Of a DNA stretch of 64,000 nt, positions 47,754 to 56,696 are shown one piece after another. Source of the stretch: Desulfovibrio desulfuricans DSM 642 (GTDB taxonomy: Bacteria > Desulfobacterota > Desulfovibrionia > Desulfovibrionales > Desulfovibrionaceae). Made by a program: the position numbers and the translations under genes. The notes under the pieces were generated by a model. The model saw only the letters and a list, made by a program, of their open reading frames with translations. It did no database searches and was not told the origin of the DNA. Location: positions 186,001-250,000 of the forward strand of contig NZ_ATUZ01000015.1 of the NCBI RefSeq assembly GCF_000420465.1. The letters are read 5' to 3'. Each line of letters starts with the position of its first letter. Positions within the stretch are counted from its first letter, which is position 1.

Positions 47754-48098
47754 ATGAAAAAGTGTCTGCATATCCTGTGGGTTAACGATAACCCTGTCAC
47801 CGCTGAGAATATGGTCTTTATGTATGCCACAAATTCCTTGCTGAAAGGCTGGTGGGAAGAAGTACACTTGATTCTTTGGGGGGCAACGGTCAAGTTGATT
47901 TGTGAAGACGCGAAGTTGCAGGGGCTTCTCAAAAAATTTCATGATGCTGGCGGGCATGTCTCCGCATGCAGAAAGTGCGCTGAAAACCTCGGTGTGTTTG
48001 CGCAGATAGAAAAGCTGGAAGGTGTTGATGAGGTTTTTTACATTGGGGAGGCGTTTACAAAAATCCTCAAGGATGATGAAAAACTTATTACCATCTAG
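47754..48098 (+). CDS. DsrE-family small protein
   Basis: 114 residues with the DsrE/DsrF-like alpha/beta fold pattern: an N-terminal strand (L-H-I-L-W-V), then N-P-V-T-A-E-N-M-V-F-M-Y-A-T-N, E-V-H-L-I-L-W-G-A-T-V-K-L, and H-D-A-G-G-H-V-S-A-C-R-K-C-A-E-N-L-G with a C-x-x-C pair near the usual DsrE cysteine position. DsrE-like proteins often handle sulfur via cysteine persulfides, and small stand-alone members are common in sulfate reducers. Function here is inferred from family. It is monocistronic in appearance and less GC-rich than the neighbours. Confidence 0.85.
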   Translation: MKKCLHILWVNDNPVTAENMVFMYATNSLLKGWWEEVHLILWGATVKLICEDAKLQGLLKKFHDAGGHVSACRKCAENLGVFAQIEKLEGVDEVFYIGEAFTKILKDDEKLITI

Positions 48099-48287
48099 CT
48101 CCAGCTGAATAGTTAAGGCCTTCTCAGGGCAAGGACTCCACTAATCAAGCTGGCAGCCGGGTATCTGTTCTTTGCGCCGCGGCTGGCCTGCGGAGCCATA
48201 TTCCTCGTGTCGCCTGCCGCACAGACATTGCGGCGTTTGGATTAAACCGGGTAGTTTTAAATACAGAAGGATGCTCTTGGTGGGTGC

Positions 48288-48479
48288 ATGGCGATCAAGT
48301 GTTTTCTGACAATTTTGCGGTACATGTTTTTGCCGCAGCGGCGCAATGCTTGTCCGCATTGCGGCGGCATCCGTTGTATTGGCGCATGTCAGTTCACCGC
48401 TCCAGAGTCTGGCGCTGTGACTGGGCAAGAGAGCAAAAAGCAGAGCGCGCCTGCCCAGAGCGAGGGCAAGCAAGGCTAG
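48288..48479 (+). CDS. Small putative zinc-ribbon protein
   Basis: 63 residues, short but plausible: basic/hydrophobic N terminus (F-L-T-I-L-R-Y-M-F-L-P-Q-R-R-N), then C-P-H-C-G-G-I-R-C-I-G-A-C, and a polar low-complexity tail rich in S, Q and K. The cysteine cluster suggests metal binding. A weak GGTGG-like site precedes the ATG and a strong terminator follows 17 nt after the stop, which supports a transcribed unit. No family is recognised. 48099-48287 to its left holds no supported gene. Confidence 0.45.
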   Translation: MAIKCFLTILRYMFLPQRRNACPHCGGIRCIGACQFTAPESGAVTGQESKKQSAPAQSEGKQG

Positions 48480-48495
48480 AACGGTTTGTTCTTAC

Positions 48496-48529
48496 AAAAA
48501 AAGCCGCTGCGGGAGCAGCGGCTTTTTTT
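48496..48529. terminator. Bidirectional terminator
   Basis: GCCGCTGC-GGGA-GCAGCGGC with A7 on the left and T7 on the right. It serves the small zinc-ribbon gene (+) and the convergent RRM protein gene (-). Confidence 0.9.
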
Positions 48530-48545
48530 CAAGGAAATTTGTGGT

Positions 48546-48812
48546 CTACCAGCGGCGGGGCGCGGGGCGACGTTCTTCGGCCTGGTTGATGCGAAGGGTG
48601 CGGCCGCCAAAGTCAACGCCGTTCAGGGCTTCAATGGCCTTGTGGGCATCGGCTTCGTCCATTTCAACAAAACCGAAACCACGGGGGCGGCCGGTTTCGC
48701 GATCCATGATAAGCTTGACGGAAAGGGCTTCGCCGTAGGGGGCGAACAGGGCTTCAATGCCTTCCTGAGTGGCGGAAAAAGGCAGATTGCCGACATAAAT
48801 GGAAACAGCCAT
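48546..48812 (-). CDS. RNA-binding protein with one RRM domain
   Basis: 88 residues, a single RNA-recognition motif: RNP2 I-Y-V-G-N-L near the N terminus and RNP1 R-G-F-G-F-V-E-M in the middle, ending in a short arginine/proline tail. Bacterial RRM proteins of this size bind single-stranded RNA and are often cold- or stress-associated. The ATG at 48810-48812 with GGAG 5 nt upstream is chosen over one 17 codons earlier. A candidate promoter lies about 100 nt upstream. Confidence 0.93.
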   Translation of the reverse strand: MAVSIYVGNLPFSATQEGIEALFAPYGEALSVKLIMDRETGRPRGFGFVEMDEADAHKAIEALNGVDFGGRTLRINQAEERRPAPRRW

Positions 48813-48911
48813 AACGACTCCGTTGTTGAGGTGGGTAAACTTTCCGCTTGAAGCCTTACCCACGCAAAGTCTCTGGCAAAAAGAAATACTGCACCCTATG
48901 AATAAGGTCGA

Positions 48912-48940
48912 ACAGTACTGTTAAGCAAAAAAATCGTCAA
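48912..48940 (-). promoter_or_regulatory. Candidate promoter of the RRM protein gene
   Basis: On the minus strand TTGACG, a 17-nt spacer with a T7 run, then TACTGT. The leader to the start would be about 95 nt, long enough for post-transcriptional control. The rest of the 313-nt gap (48813-49125) is AT-rich and holds no gene I can support. Confidence 0.35.
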
Positions 48941-49088
48941 GTATTATCTGCATTGGCTTCAAAAATGATTGCCAAACGACAAACTTTGACTAAATTGCTC
49001 CGCATTAGGTGGTATTTTTACATTACTGCATGTGCATTATTCTGCTGTTAGTTGATTATGCACTCAATAGCGCATTAATCTAAACTGT

Positions 49089-49114
49089 AAAAGGCCGGTT
49101 TAACCGGCCTTTTT
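49089..49114. terminator. Terminator downstream of the lysine-rich exported protein
   Basis: AAAAGGCCGGTT and AACCGGCCTTTT are complementary around one T, with runs on both sides. It lies 12 nt beyond the stop of the minus-strand gene at 49126. Confidence 0.9.
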
Positions 49115-49125
49115 GACAGCAAGAA

Positions 49126-49362
49126 TTAGATTGCCTGCGTCTTTTTCTTTGCAGGAGCTTTCTTTGCCTTGGCGGGAGCCTTGGCAGAAACTTTTTTTAC
49201 TTTGGCGGGAGCCTTCGCCTTGCTGGCCTTGCTGGCTTTGTGTGCCTTGGTTCCACTTGCAACAGTTGCCGGAGCGGTGTTAGCGGCGTTGGCTTCAGTG
49301 CTGAAGAGGCAGGGAGCAGTCATCAGCGAAAGGGCCACGGCAGCCATAAGGAGCTTTTTCAT
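49126..49362 (-). CDS. Small exported lysine/alanine-rich protein
   Basis: 78 residues. A signal peptide (M-K-K-L-L-M-A-A-V-A-L-S-L-M, cleavage after A-N-A) is followed by a mature chain of about 50 residues that is nearly all K, A, P, S, T and V in loose repeats (K-A-S-K-A, K-A-P-A-K-V-K-K, K-A-P-A-K-A-K-K). This composition resembles histone H1-like tails, but the signal peptide predicts export, so a nucleoid role is doubtful; binding to acidic envelope polymers is an alternative guess. It is followed by a perfect terminator. Confidence 0.75.
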   Translation of the reverse strand: MKKLLMAAVALSLMTAPCLFSTEANAANTAPATVASGTKAHKASKASKAKAPAKVKKVSAKAPAKAKKAPAKKKTQAI

Positions 49363-49721
49363 GTTCGTATCCGTTTCTTCTGGTTATGCCACATCTACAA
49401 CAATATGGCTGTACGTCTATGGCATGAGCGGACGGTGGACGCAATAACAAATTTGAGCCTACGGAACCGGGCATTTGCGGGCATTTTTTATGGCTCGTCC
49501 ATTGTGGCGGCAAGGGGCTTGCTGCATCTGCCCCATGTTGACAAAAATATGGGACAGATGCTCTAAGAATAAGCTGCGTTGCGCCGCCTCATTTGATGGA
49601 CATCTGCGGCTTGTTCAAGGCTCATGACCAATGGCCCGGATGGGGATGGAACCAGCATTTTACCGATCTAGCCACAGCCCGGGCAGCATTTCAAACAGTA
49701 CTTTTAACACAAAGAATCGCC
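49363..49721 (+). other. 359-nt gap between divergent small genes
   Basis: Contains the promoter regions of the lysine-rich protein (left) and the CxxC protein (right). The only box pair I can point to is TTGACA (49538-49543) followed after 18 nt by TCTAAG. A frame open from 49593 continues into the CxxC gene but has no ribosome site or conserved look. Confidence 0.4.
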
Positions 49722-49925
49722 ATGGCTTTTTTTGCACCCCGTGATGTCAAGACTACACTCGTATGCCCGACCTGCGGCGCGCCCCTGCATATCGCCCGCA
49801 CCTGCCACGAAGTCTATATGTACTGCCCGGCCTGCAAGGCCCAGTTTCCGCTTCAGGACTACATCCGTCAGGCGGATGAAGCCATGGAGCACTTTCTGGA
49901 AAACGTCTACTGCAATCGCATCTAG
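49722..49925 (+). CDS. Small dual-CxxC (zinc-ribbon-like) protein
   Basis: 67 residues: C15-P-T-C18, then C28, then C35-P-A-C38 (Y-C-P-A-C-K-A-Q-F-P), followed by a helical tail (Q-A-D-E-A-M-E-H-F-L-E-N). Two CxxC pairs 20 residues apart suggest a rubredoxin/zinc-ribbon knuckle. It resembles small dual-CxxC proteins of sulfate reducers, some relatives of which are reported to carry selenocysteine; here all four positions are Cys codons and no in-frame TGA is present. The start could lie up to 43 codons upstream (TTG or ATG near 49593), but the extra part looks non-coding. Confidence 0.6.
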   Translation: MAFFAPRDVKTTLVCPTCGAPLHIARTCHEVYMYCPACKAQFPLQDYIRQADEAMEHFLENVYCNRI

Positions 49926-49964
49926 CGTTATCCCCATCATGCTTGCCAATGGGCTGCCAGCCGT

Positions 49965-51407
49965 TTAATCCGTGGCTGGTGCAGCGGCCCTGGCGGTTGG
50001 GCTGCGGGCCAGTTCCCTGGCTGCCGCCATGCCGCTGGCCCAAGCCCAGTGCAGGTTGTAGCCGCCCAGCAGGCCGGTAACATCCAGCAGTTCACCCACC
50101 ACAAAGAGATTTTCTTGCAGCAGGCTGCGCATGGTCCTGGGGTCTACTTCGTTGGTGTTTACACCGCCGGAGCAGGCCTCCGCTTTTTTTAGACCCGCAG
50201 TCGCCTGCGGTGTCACCGTGTGCCGCTGCATAGCTTCCACAATCGCCACGCGGGCCGCGCGCGAAAGCTCCGCAACCTTGCGCCTCGCGGTTCCCTCCGG
50301 CAGCAGGGCGTCCACAAGCCTCTGGGGCAGGAACCTTGCCAGTAGGGCGCGCGGGGTCTGTTTGCCAGCCTGCGGCGCATCCATAAGCGCGGCAACATCC
50401 TGCTCCGGCAAAAAATTCAGTGTGATTGCAGCGCCTTCGGCCCAATAGAGGGATGCTTTGAGGGCTGCTGGCCCGCTCAGCCCTTCATGGGTGAACAGCA
50501 GATCATCCTCCCAGCGGTGCTGCCCAAGCGTAACGCCCACAGGCAGGCTGATGCCCGTCAGACCGAGCAGGGGGGAATCCGAATTGAGGCGTAGCGGCGC
50601 AAGAACAGCGCGCGGCGCAACAATGCTGTGCCCCAGGTCTTCCGCAAGGCGATAGCCGGCACCGCCGCCGCCAGCCTGAGGCCATGCCGGGCTGCCCAGC
50701 GCCAGCACCAGGGCCTTGCCGCGCCATAAGCCGCCCTCCGTCTGCACAGAAAAACCATCCGCCTGAGCCTCTACTGCTGTTACTGTGGTGCCGCAGGCAA
50801 TGACGCAGCCGTGTTCGCGGCAGTCGTCCGTCAGTGCCCTGACCAGCCGCTGCGCGGAAACAGTCAGAAAAAGCTGCCCGTGGGTGCGCTCCTCAAAGGG
50901 CAGATTCCATTCCTGCACAAGGCGCAGCATGTGCTCCGGCGTAAAGCCCTTGAGCGCAGGGCCGCAAAATGCATTGCCCCTGCTTCCGTCACTGCGGTAG
51001 TCCTTGGGGCTGACAGCGCGGTTGGTAAAGTTTGCCTTGCCGCCGCCGCTCACGGCCAGTTTGCGTCCGGGCACAGGCCCACGCTCCAGCAGCACAACGC
51101 GCAGGCCTTTTGACGCCGTCTCGCGGGCGCACATAAGCCCCGCAGCGCCAGCGCCCAGAATCAGCACATCGGCTACATCCGGGCAGCGTCGCCCGTCGCC
51201 CTGCGCTGGCTTTGCGCTCTTTTTTTTAGGGGGCTTGGATTGTACAGAATCCTTGCCCTTGGGCTTGGCCTGCGATGTGTTTTCAACAGGTGCCGCAGGC
51301 GCAGCGGGTTCGGCCTTGGGGCCGGGAGTTTGCGGGGCAAAGGCCTGACGTGCCGGATTTGACAGAATTTTGCGCGTGGCGCTATTTTGGGGAGCTTTGT
51401 TGTGCAT
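49965..51407 (-). CDS. HI0933/BaiN-family flavoprotein oxidoreductase
   Basis: 480 residues. The FAD-binding Rossmann motif [11 protein letters not shown] is at 81-91, followed by [16 protein letters not shown], the hallmark of the HI0933 family, and the C-terminal [22 protein letters not shown] segment. Members are NAD(P)/FAD-dependent enzymes of mostly unknown substrate. The first about 75 residues are an added low-complexity A/P/K-rich extension. If unreal, the true start could be further in, but no better in-frame start with a ribosome site was found. The 5-prime end overlaps the left part of a divergent open frame. Confidence 0.9.
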   Translation of the reverse strand: MHNKAPQNSATRKILSNPARQAFAPQTPGPKAEPAAPAAPVENTSQAKPKGKDSVQSKPPKKKSAKPAQGDGRRCPDVADVLILGAGAAGLMCARETASKGLRVVLLERGPVPGRKLAVSGGGKANFTNRAVSPKDYRSDGSRGNAFCGPALKGFTPEHMLRLVQEWNLPFEERTHGQLFLTVSAQRLVRALTDDCREHGCVIACGTTVTAVEAQADGFSVQTEGGLWRGKALVLALGSPAWPQAGGGGAGYRLAEDLGHSIVAPRAVLAPLRLNSDSPLLGLTGISLPVGVTLGQHRWEDDLLFTHEGLSGPAALKASLYWAEGAAITLNFLPEQDVAALMDAPQAGKQTPRALLARFLPQRLVDALLPEGTARRKVAELSRAARVAIVEAMQRHTVTPQATAGLKKAEACSGGVNTNEVDPRTMRSLLQENLFVVGELLDVTGLLGGYNLHWAWASGMAAARELARSPTARAAAPATD

Positions 51408-51521
51408 GCGGCGAAAGTATACGAGGCTTTGGCGGCTGCCAAGCCCTTGTGTGCCGTCAAACCGCCTTTGTCTGACCCGGCCCGCGCATCCGCGCAGCCA
51501 TTTCTTGTTACCGGGATTGTC

Positions 51522-52523
51522 ATGCCAGTTCTTGTCTCATCCTACGTTGCGCCGTGGTTTGTGCGCAACGGCCACGCCAATACCATATGGCCCGTGCTCT
51601 TTCGTGAAAAGCCGCAAGTGCCGCCTTCTGTGCGCCGGGTGCGCCTTGAAACGCCCGATGGCGACTTTCTTGATGTGGATCAGCATCCCTCGCTCGGAAA
51701 GGACAGGGCAGAGCGCCCTTTTGGACAGGGCAGGGGCATAGCTGTTATTTCGCACGGGCTGGAGGGCAACAGCCGCCGCAAGTATGTTCTGGGCATGGCC
51801 AATGCCCTGCGGGCCGAAGGCTTTGACGTGCTGGCCTGGAACATGCGCTCCTGCTCGGGCGAGAGTAACCGCACTGCGCGCCTGTATCACATGGGCGAGA
51901 TTGAAGATCTTGGAACTGTCGTGCGTTTTGCCGAGCAGTTTGACCGCCCCCTGCTGCTGGCTGGCTTCAGCATGGGGGGCAACCAGATTTGCCGTTATCT
52001 GGGCCGGGGGCCGGTTTCGCCGCTGGTGCGGGCGGCTGTAGTCGTGTCCGTGCCGTGCGATCTTTCCGCCGCTGCACCGGTAATGGACGGCCCTGCCTGC
52101 CGCATTTACATGAGTTATTTTTTGCGAACCCTGCGCAAAAAAGTGCGCGAAAAAGCCGAGCGCTTTCCTTCCTATCCCTCCGTTGAAGGCGTGGAAAAAA
52201 TCCATACCTTTGCGGAGTTTGACGAATGCTTTACCGCGCCTGCCTTTGGCTTTGCATCAGCCAAAGATTATTGGGAAAAGAACACGGTTCTGCCCGATCT
52301 GCCCTGCATAAACGTGCCGACCCTGCTGCTCATGGCTGCGGACGATCCTTTTTGCGCGCCATCGTGCTATCCGTGGCAGACAGCGGAGCAGAGCGCGCAC
52401 CTGCATCTGGAGGTAGCCCCGCACGGCGGGCATGTGGGTTTTGTGCAACAGAAGCAGGAATACTACAGCGAACAACGCGCGCGCGGATTTGTACGGCAGT
52501 TGACGGGGCAAGGCGTTTTTTAG
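51522..52523 (+). CDS. YheT-family alpha/beta hydrolase
   Basis: 333 residues. The N terminus [16 protein letters not shown] is typical of YheT/COG0429 hydrolases. The nucleophile elbow is G-F-S150-M-G-G-N, with the acid near D275 in A-A-D-D-P-F and histidine H304 in H-G-G-H-V-G-F. Members are predicted carboxylesterases without an agreed substrate. The frame opens 45 codons earlier, overlapping the divergent flavoprotein gene; I place the start at the ATG at 51522 by homology of the N terminus, although its ribosome site is weak. Confidence 0.88.
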   Translation: MPVLVSSYVAPWFVRNGHANTIWPVLFREKPQVPPSVRRVRLETPDGDFLDVDQHPSLGKDRAERPFGQGRGIAVISHGLEGNSRRKYVLGMANALRAEGFDVLAWNMRSCSGESNRTARLYHMGEIEDLGTVVRFAEQFDRPLLLAGFSMGGNQICRYLGRGPVSPLVRAAVVVSVPCDLSAAAPVMDGPACRIYMSYFLRTLRKKVREKAERFPSYPSVEGVEKIHTFAEFDECFTAPAFGFASAKDYWEKNTVLPDLPCINVPTLLLMAADDPFCAPSCYPWQTAEQSAHLHLEVAPHGGHVGFVQQKQEYYSEQRARGFVRQLTGQGVF

Positions 52524-52589
52524 GCGGCTGGTATCGCAAACGGGGCGCGACAACAGAGGTCTGGTTGTGATGGAGGTTTTGCGGGCGCG

Positions 52590-55388
52590 TCAGCTTTTTT
52601 GCCGCTCGGCGAGCCGTTTTTTGGTCAGAACCGTGGCCACGGCGTTAACCGGGTCTTCCGGCCAGGGATGCTTGGGGTAGCGGCCACGCATTTCTGCGCG
52701 CACTGCGGGGTAGCCGTTACGCCAAAAATGGGCCAGATCGCGCGTAACCTGCAAGGGGCGGCCTGCGGGCGAATTGAGGCGCAGCACCAGAGCCACGCGT
52801 CCATCGGCTATACGCGGCGTGTCCACGCAGCCGAATAATTCCTGCAACTTGGCGGCCAGCCAGGGGCCTCCGTCTTCACCATACACAATGGGGCGCATGG
52901 CCCCTGACGGCACCTGCCATTCCGTGGGGGTCTGCCGTTCAAGTATCCGGTGAAGATTCCCCGGCAGCAGACGGCGCAGGGCATCCAGCAACTGCTCCGG
53001 CCCGAGCGCCGCCAGCGAATTGGTGCGCCCCTGCTTGCCTTGCCCGGCTGACCTTTCGAGTGCCTGCTGCAAGGCTGGTGCGAGCCAGTCATTGAGAGTC
53101 GCCAGCAGGGCGGCATCAGAAACATCGGGCCATGCCTCGCCGTCCAGCTCGCGCAGCAGGCTTACCCGCGCGCGCCACTGCTTTGCGGCATCATCCCACG
53201 GCAGGCATTCCAGCCTCTTGCTCTGCACATGGGCGCACAGGGCCGCAGCGCACTGATCGGGCAGCGGGCGTGGCAGAGGGGCATCTTTCAGAACCAGAGA
53301 TCCCAGCACTCGCTGCCGCCGAGCGCTGACCAGCCCGGCATCCGAAACTGTGAGCTTGTCTTCGTTGCAAATGTCTGCGCTGAAAAGCGCTGCAAGATCA
53401 TCGGGCGAAAGGGCGGCGGCAAGGCGGATGCGCCCGCGCGGCGCTGCGCCGTCAACTTCTGCCGCCGCCAGAAAGGGCAGCCGCGCCAGAGGGTCATCGC
53501 TGGCTATCTGGGCGGCCCGTCCGCTGCGCAGGAGATAGGGCGTCATGGCGGCCACCCCGCCAGAAAAATTTCCATTGCCGCTGCCCTGAGGCTGACCGTC
53601 TGTCTGCCGCATGGCGATCTGCTCCGGCCACGCCACAGCCAGCAGTTGCCCGAGGCTTGCGGTCTGAGCGAGAGCTGTGGAAAAAATTTTGTCCGTTTTG
53701 CTGGATTGCCCTTGTGGCGCAGGCCGGGAACCTTTCTTCCCATGCTGATCAAGCTGGCGCATGAGCCGCTGCGCCAGACGGCGCACCCGCTCGCGGGCGG
53801 CGTCCAAATTCTTGCCCGCTGCGCCATCGCGGCATAGCCAGTCGAGGCGGCGCAGCACATCGCATCCCGCGCCAGCGGCAGGCATGCCGCCCGTGTTTTT
53901 GCCAGCGGTAAAGGCCAGCGGGTCGCGTTCTTCCAGCAGGGCGGCGATACAGGCTGCCAATGCGGCAAGGGATTTGTCGCGCCCCCACAGCAGCAGGCGC
54001 GCCGTGCGCGGCGCAAGGGGAAGCGCGGCCATGCTGCGGCCCAAAGCCGTTGGCCGCATCTGGGCATCCACCGCGCCCAGTGCCAGTAGGTTCTGTCTGG
54101 CAACAGCCATATGGGCCGGGGGCGGCGTGTCGAGCCATGCGAGCGAGGCCGGGTCAGTCACGCCCCATACCGCCAGTTGCAAGGCAAGCCCGGTGAGGTC
54201 GGCATCCAGAATTTCAGCGCGGATGTGCGGGCGCATGCCGTTTTCCTGCTCTTTTGCCCACAGGCGGCAACAGATGCCGGGTTCGGTGCGTCCGGCGCGT
54301 CCGGCCCGCTGGGCAGCGCCAGCCAGCGAAACGCGTTCTGTCACAAGGCGGGTGAGGCCACTGGCCGGGTCAAAGCGCGTCAGGCGCGCAAGGCCGCTGT
54401 CCACCACGAGCCTCACGCCCTCGATGGTCAGTGAAGTTTCGGCAATGGACGTGGCAAGCACCACTTTGCGTTGCCCCTGCGGGGCGGGCGCAATGGCCGC
54501 ATCCTGCTCTCTGGCGCTAAGATTGCCATAGAGCGGGCACAGGGCCACATCAGCAGGCAAAGCGCCCTCAAGCATGGCTGCAAGATGGCGGATTTCGCCA
54601 GCGCCGGGCAAAAAAGCCAGCAGGCTGCCCTGTTCAGTACGCAGCAGGTGCAGGATTGCATCGGCCATGTGCCGCCACAGCAGCGGCCCTGCCCCGGCAG
54701 CAGACAAAGGGCCGCCGCCCACAATCTGCCCTGCGCGGATTTTGGGCGGCAGGTGCACCATCTGCACAGAAAAGGTCTTGCCCTCGCATACAACAGAAGG
54801 GCAGCCTCCCATGAGGCCTGCCACGGCCTGCACATCCAGCGTGGCAGACATGACGATCAGCCGCAGGTCGGGGCGCAACGCAGCTTGACTCTCAAGGCAG
54901 AGGGCAAGCCCGGTATCGGCAGTGAGCGAGCGCTCATGAAATTCGTCAAAAATCACACAGGCGATATCCGGCAGCTCGGGATCATCCTGCAACATGCGCG
55001 TGAGCACGCCCTCGGTGACAACCTCCACGCAGGTGCGGCTGCTGACGCGGCTTTCATCACGCATGCGGTAGCCCACAAGGCCGCCCGGTTCCTCACCCAG
55101 CAAGGCCGCCATATAGCGCGCCAGCGCGCGGGCCGCCACGCGCCGTGGTTCAAGCAGCAGAATGCGGCGATTCTCAAGCCAGGGCTGCCCCATAAGCCAG
55201 AGGGGAACGCGGCTGCTTTTGCCTGCTCCCGGCAGGGCGCTGAGCACCAGATTGCGCCCCTGGGCCAGAGATTCCAGAACTTCTGCGCGCGAAGCGTCAA
55301 GTGGGCATGGGGGCAGGCATGAGGGCAGGCCCGGGCAACGATCAGGGGAGCCTGCGGGGGCGGCAATGCGTATCGGCGAATCGGTCAT
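52590..55388 (-). CDS. hrpB: ATP-dependent helicase HrpB
   Basis: 932 residues. DEAH-family helicase: Walker A A-L-P-G-A-G-K-S-S (51-59), Walker B D-E-F-H (148-151) in I-F-D-E-F-H-E-R-S, motif III S-A-T-L-D, motif VI Q-R-A-G-R-A-G-R (A-Q-R-A-G-R-A-G-R-T-E), helicase-associated HA2 region, and the HrpB-specific C-terminal domain ending P-V-N-A-V-A-T-V-L-T. The RNA or ribonucleoprotein target is unknown. It is longer than typical HrpB (about 820) because of inserts. Three in-frame ATGs exist at the 5-prime end; I take 55388, the one nearest the conserved start. Confidence 0.93.
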   Translation of the reverse strand: MTDSPIRIAAPAGSPDRCPGLPSCLPPCPLDASRAEVLESLAQGRNLVLSALPGAGKSSRVPLWLMGQPWLENRRILLLEPRRVAARALARYMAALLGEEPGGLVGYRMRDESRVSSRTCVEVVTEGVLTRMLQDDPELPDIACVIFDEFHERSLTADTGLALCLESQAALRPDLRLIVMSATLDVQAVAGLMGGCPSVVCEGKTFSVQMVHLPPKIRAGQIVGGGPLSAAGAGPLLWRHMADAILHLLRTEQGSLLAFLPGAGEIRHLAAMLEGALPADVALCPLYGNLSAREQDAAIAPAPQGQRKVVLATSIAETSLTIEGVRLVVDSGLARLTRFDPASGLTRLVTERVSLAGAAQRAGRAGRTEPGICCRLWAKEQENGMRPHIRAEILDADLTGLALQLAVWGVTDPASLAWLDTPPPAHMAVARQNLLALGAVDAQMRPTALGRSMAALPLAPRTARLLLWGRDKSLAALAACIAALLEERDPLAFTAGKNTGGMPAAGAGCDVLRRLDWLCRDGAAGKNLDAARERVRRLAQRLMRQLDQHGKKGSRPAPQGQSSKTDKIFSTALAQTASLGQLLAVAWPEQIAMRQTDGQPQGSGNGNFSGGVAAMTPYLLRSGRAAQIASDDPLARLPFLAAAEVDGAAPRGRIRLAAALSPDDLAALFSADICNEDKLTVSDAGLVSARRQRVLGSLVLKDAPLPRPLPDQCAAALCAHVQSKRLECLPWDDAAKQWRARVSLLRELDGEAWPDVSDAALLATLNDWLAPALQQALERSAGQGKQGRTNSLAALGPEQLLDALRRLLPGNLHRILERQTPTEWQVPSGAMRPIVYGEDGGPWLAAKLQELFGCVDTPRIADGRVALVLRLNSPAGRPLQVTRDLAHFWRNGYPAVRAEMRGRYPKHPWPEDPVNAVATVLTKKRLAERQKS

Positions 55389-55455
55389 GGCTAAATACGG
55401 CATGGCTGAGGGTAAATGCGGTACAATAGGCGCATTTTTACTGGTAATCCAATGC

Positions 55456-55473
55456 GTGTCAGTGTATTGACAC
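55456..55473 (+). promoter_or_regulatory. Dyad GTGTCA-N6-TGACAC upstream of the sigma-54 activator
   Basis: A perfect inverted repeat with a 6-nt spacer lies 31 nt before the ATG of the activator and about 70 nt from the hrpB start. Such spacing fits a helix-turn-helix dimer operator. The regulator is unknown; it is not a CRP/FNR-type half-site. Confidence 0.5.
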
Positions 55474-55504
55474 AAGAAAGGATATGCACGCGGAGAATGA
55501 ACAC

Positions 55505-56623
<1,119 letters not shown>

Positions 56624-56639
56624 CGGCATAAAATTTGCA
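56624..56639 (+). promoter_or_regulatory. Sigma-54 (-24/-12) promoter of the TPR gene
   Basis: C-GGCAT-AAAAT-TTGCA: GG at 56625-56626 and GC at 56637-56638, exactly 12 nt apart, matching the consensus YTGGCACG-N4-TTGCW at its key positions. It starts at the base after the activator stop codon and puts the transcript start near 56650, ahead of the GTG codons at 56691/56697 of the TPR gene. Confidence 0.8.
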
Positions 56640-56696
56640 TAGAATTTGCGTTGGATTTTGCGGCTCAGACGCAACGACACATCCTGCGAAGTGCAA

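Noticed and set aside
47446..47757. 103-residue open frame upstream of the DsrE gene
   Set aside because: No ribosome site, unusual Cys/Trp content and overlap with the DsrE start; no family pattern.
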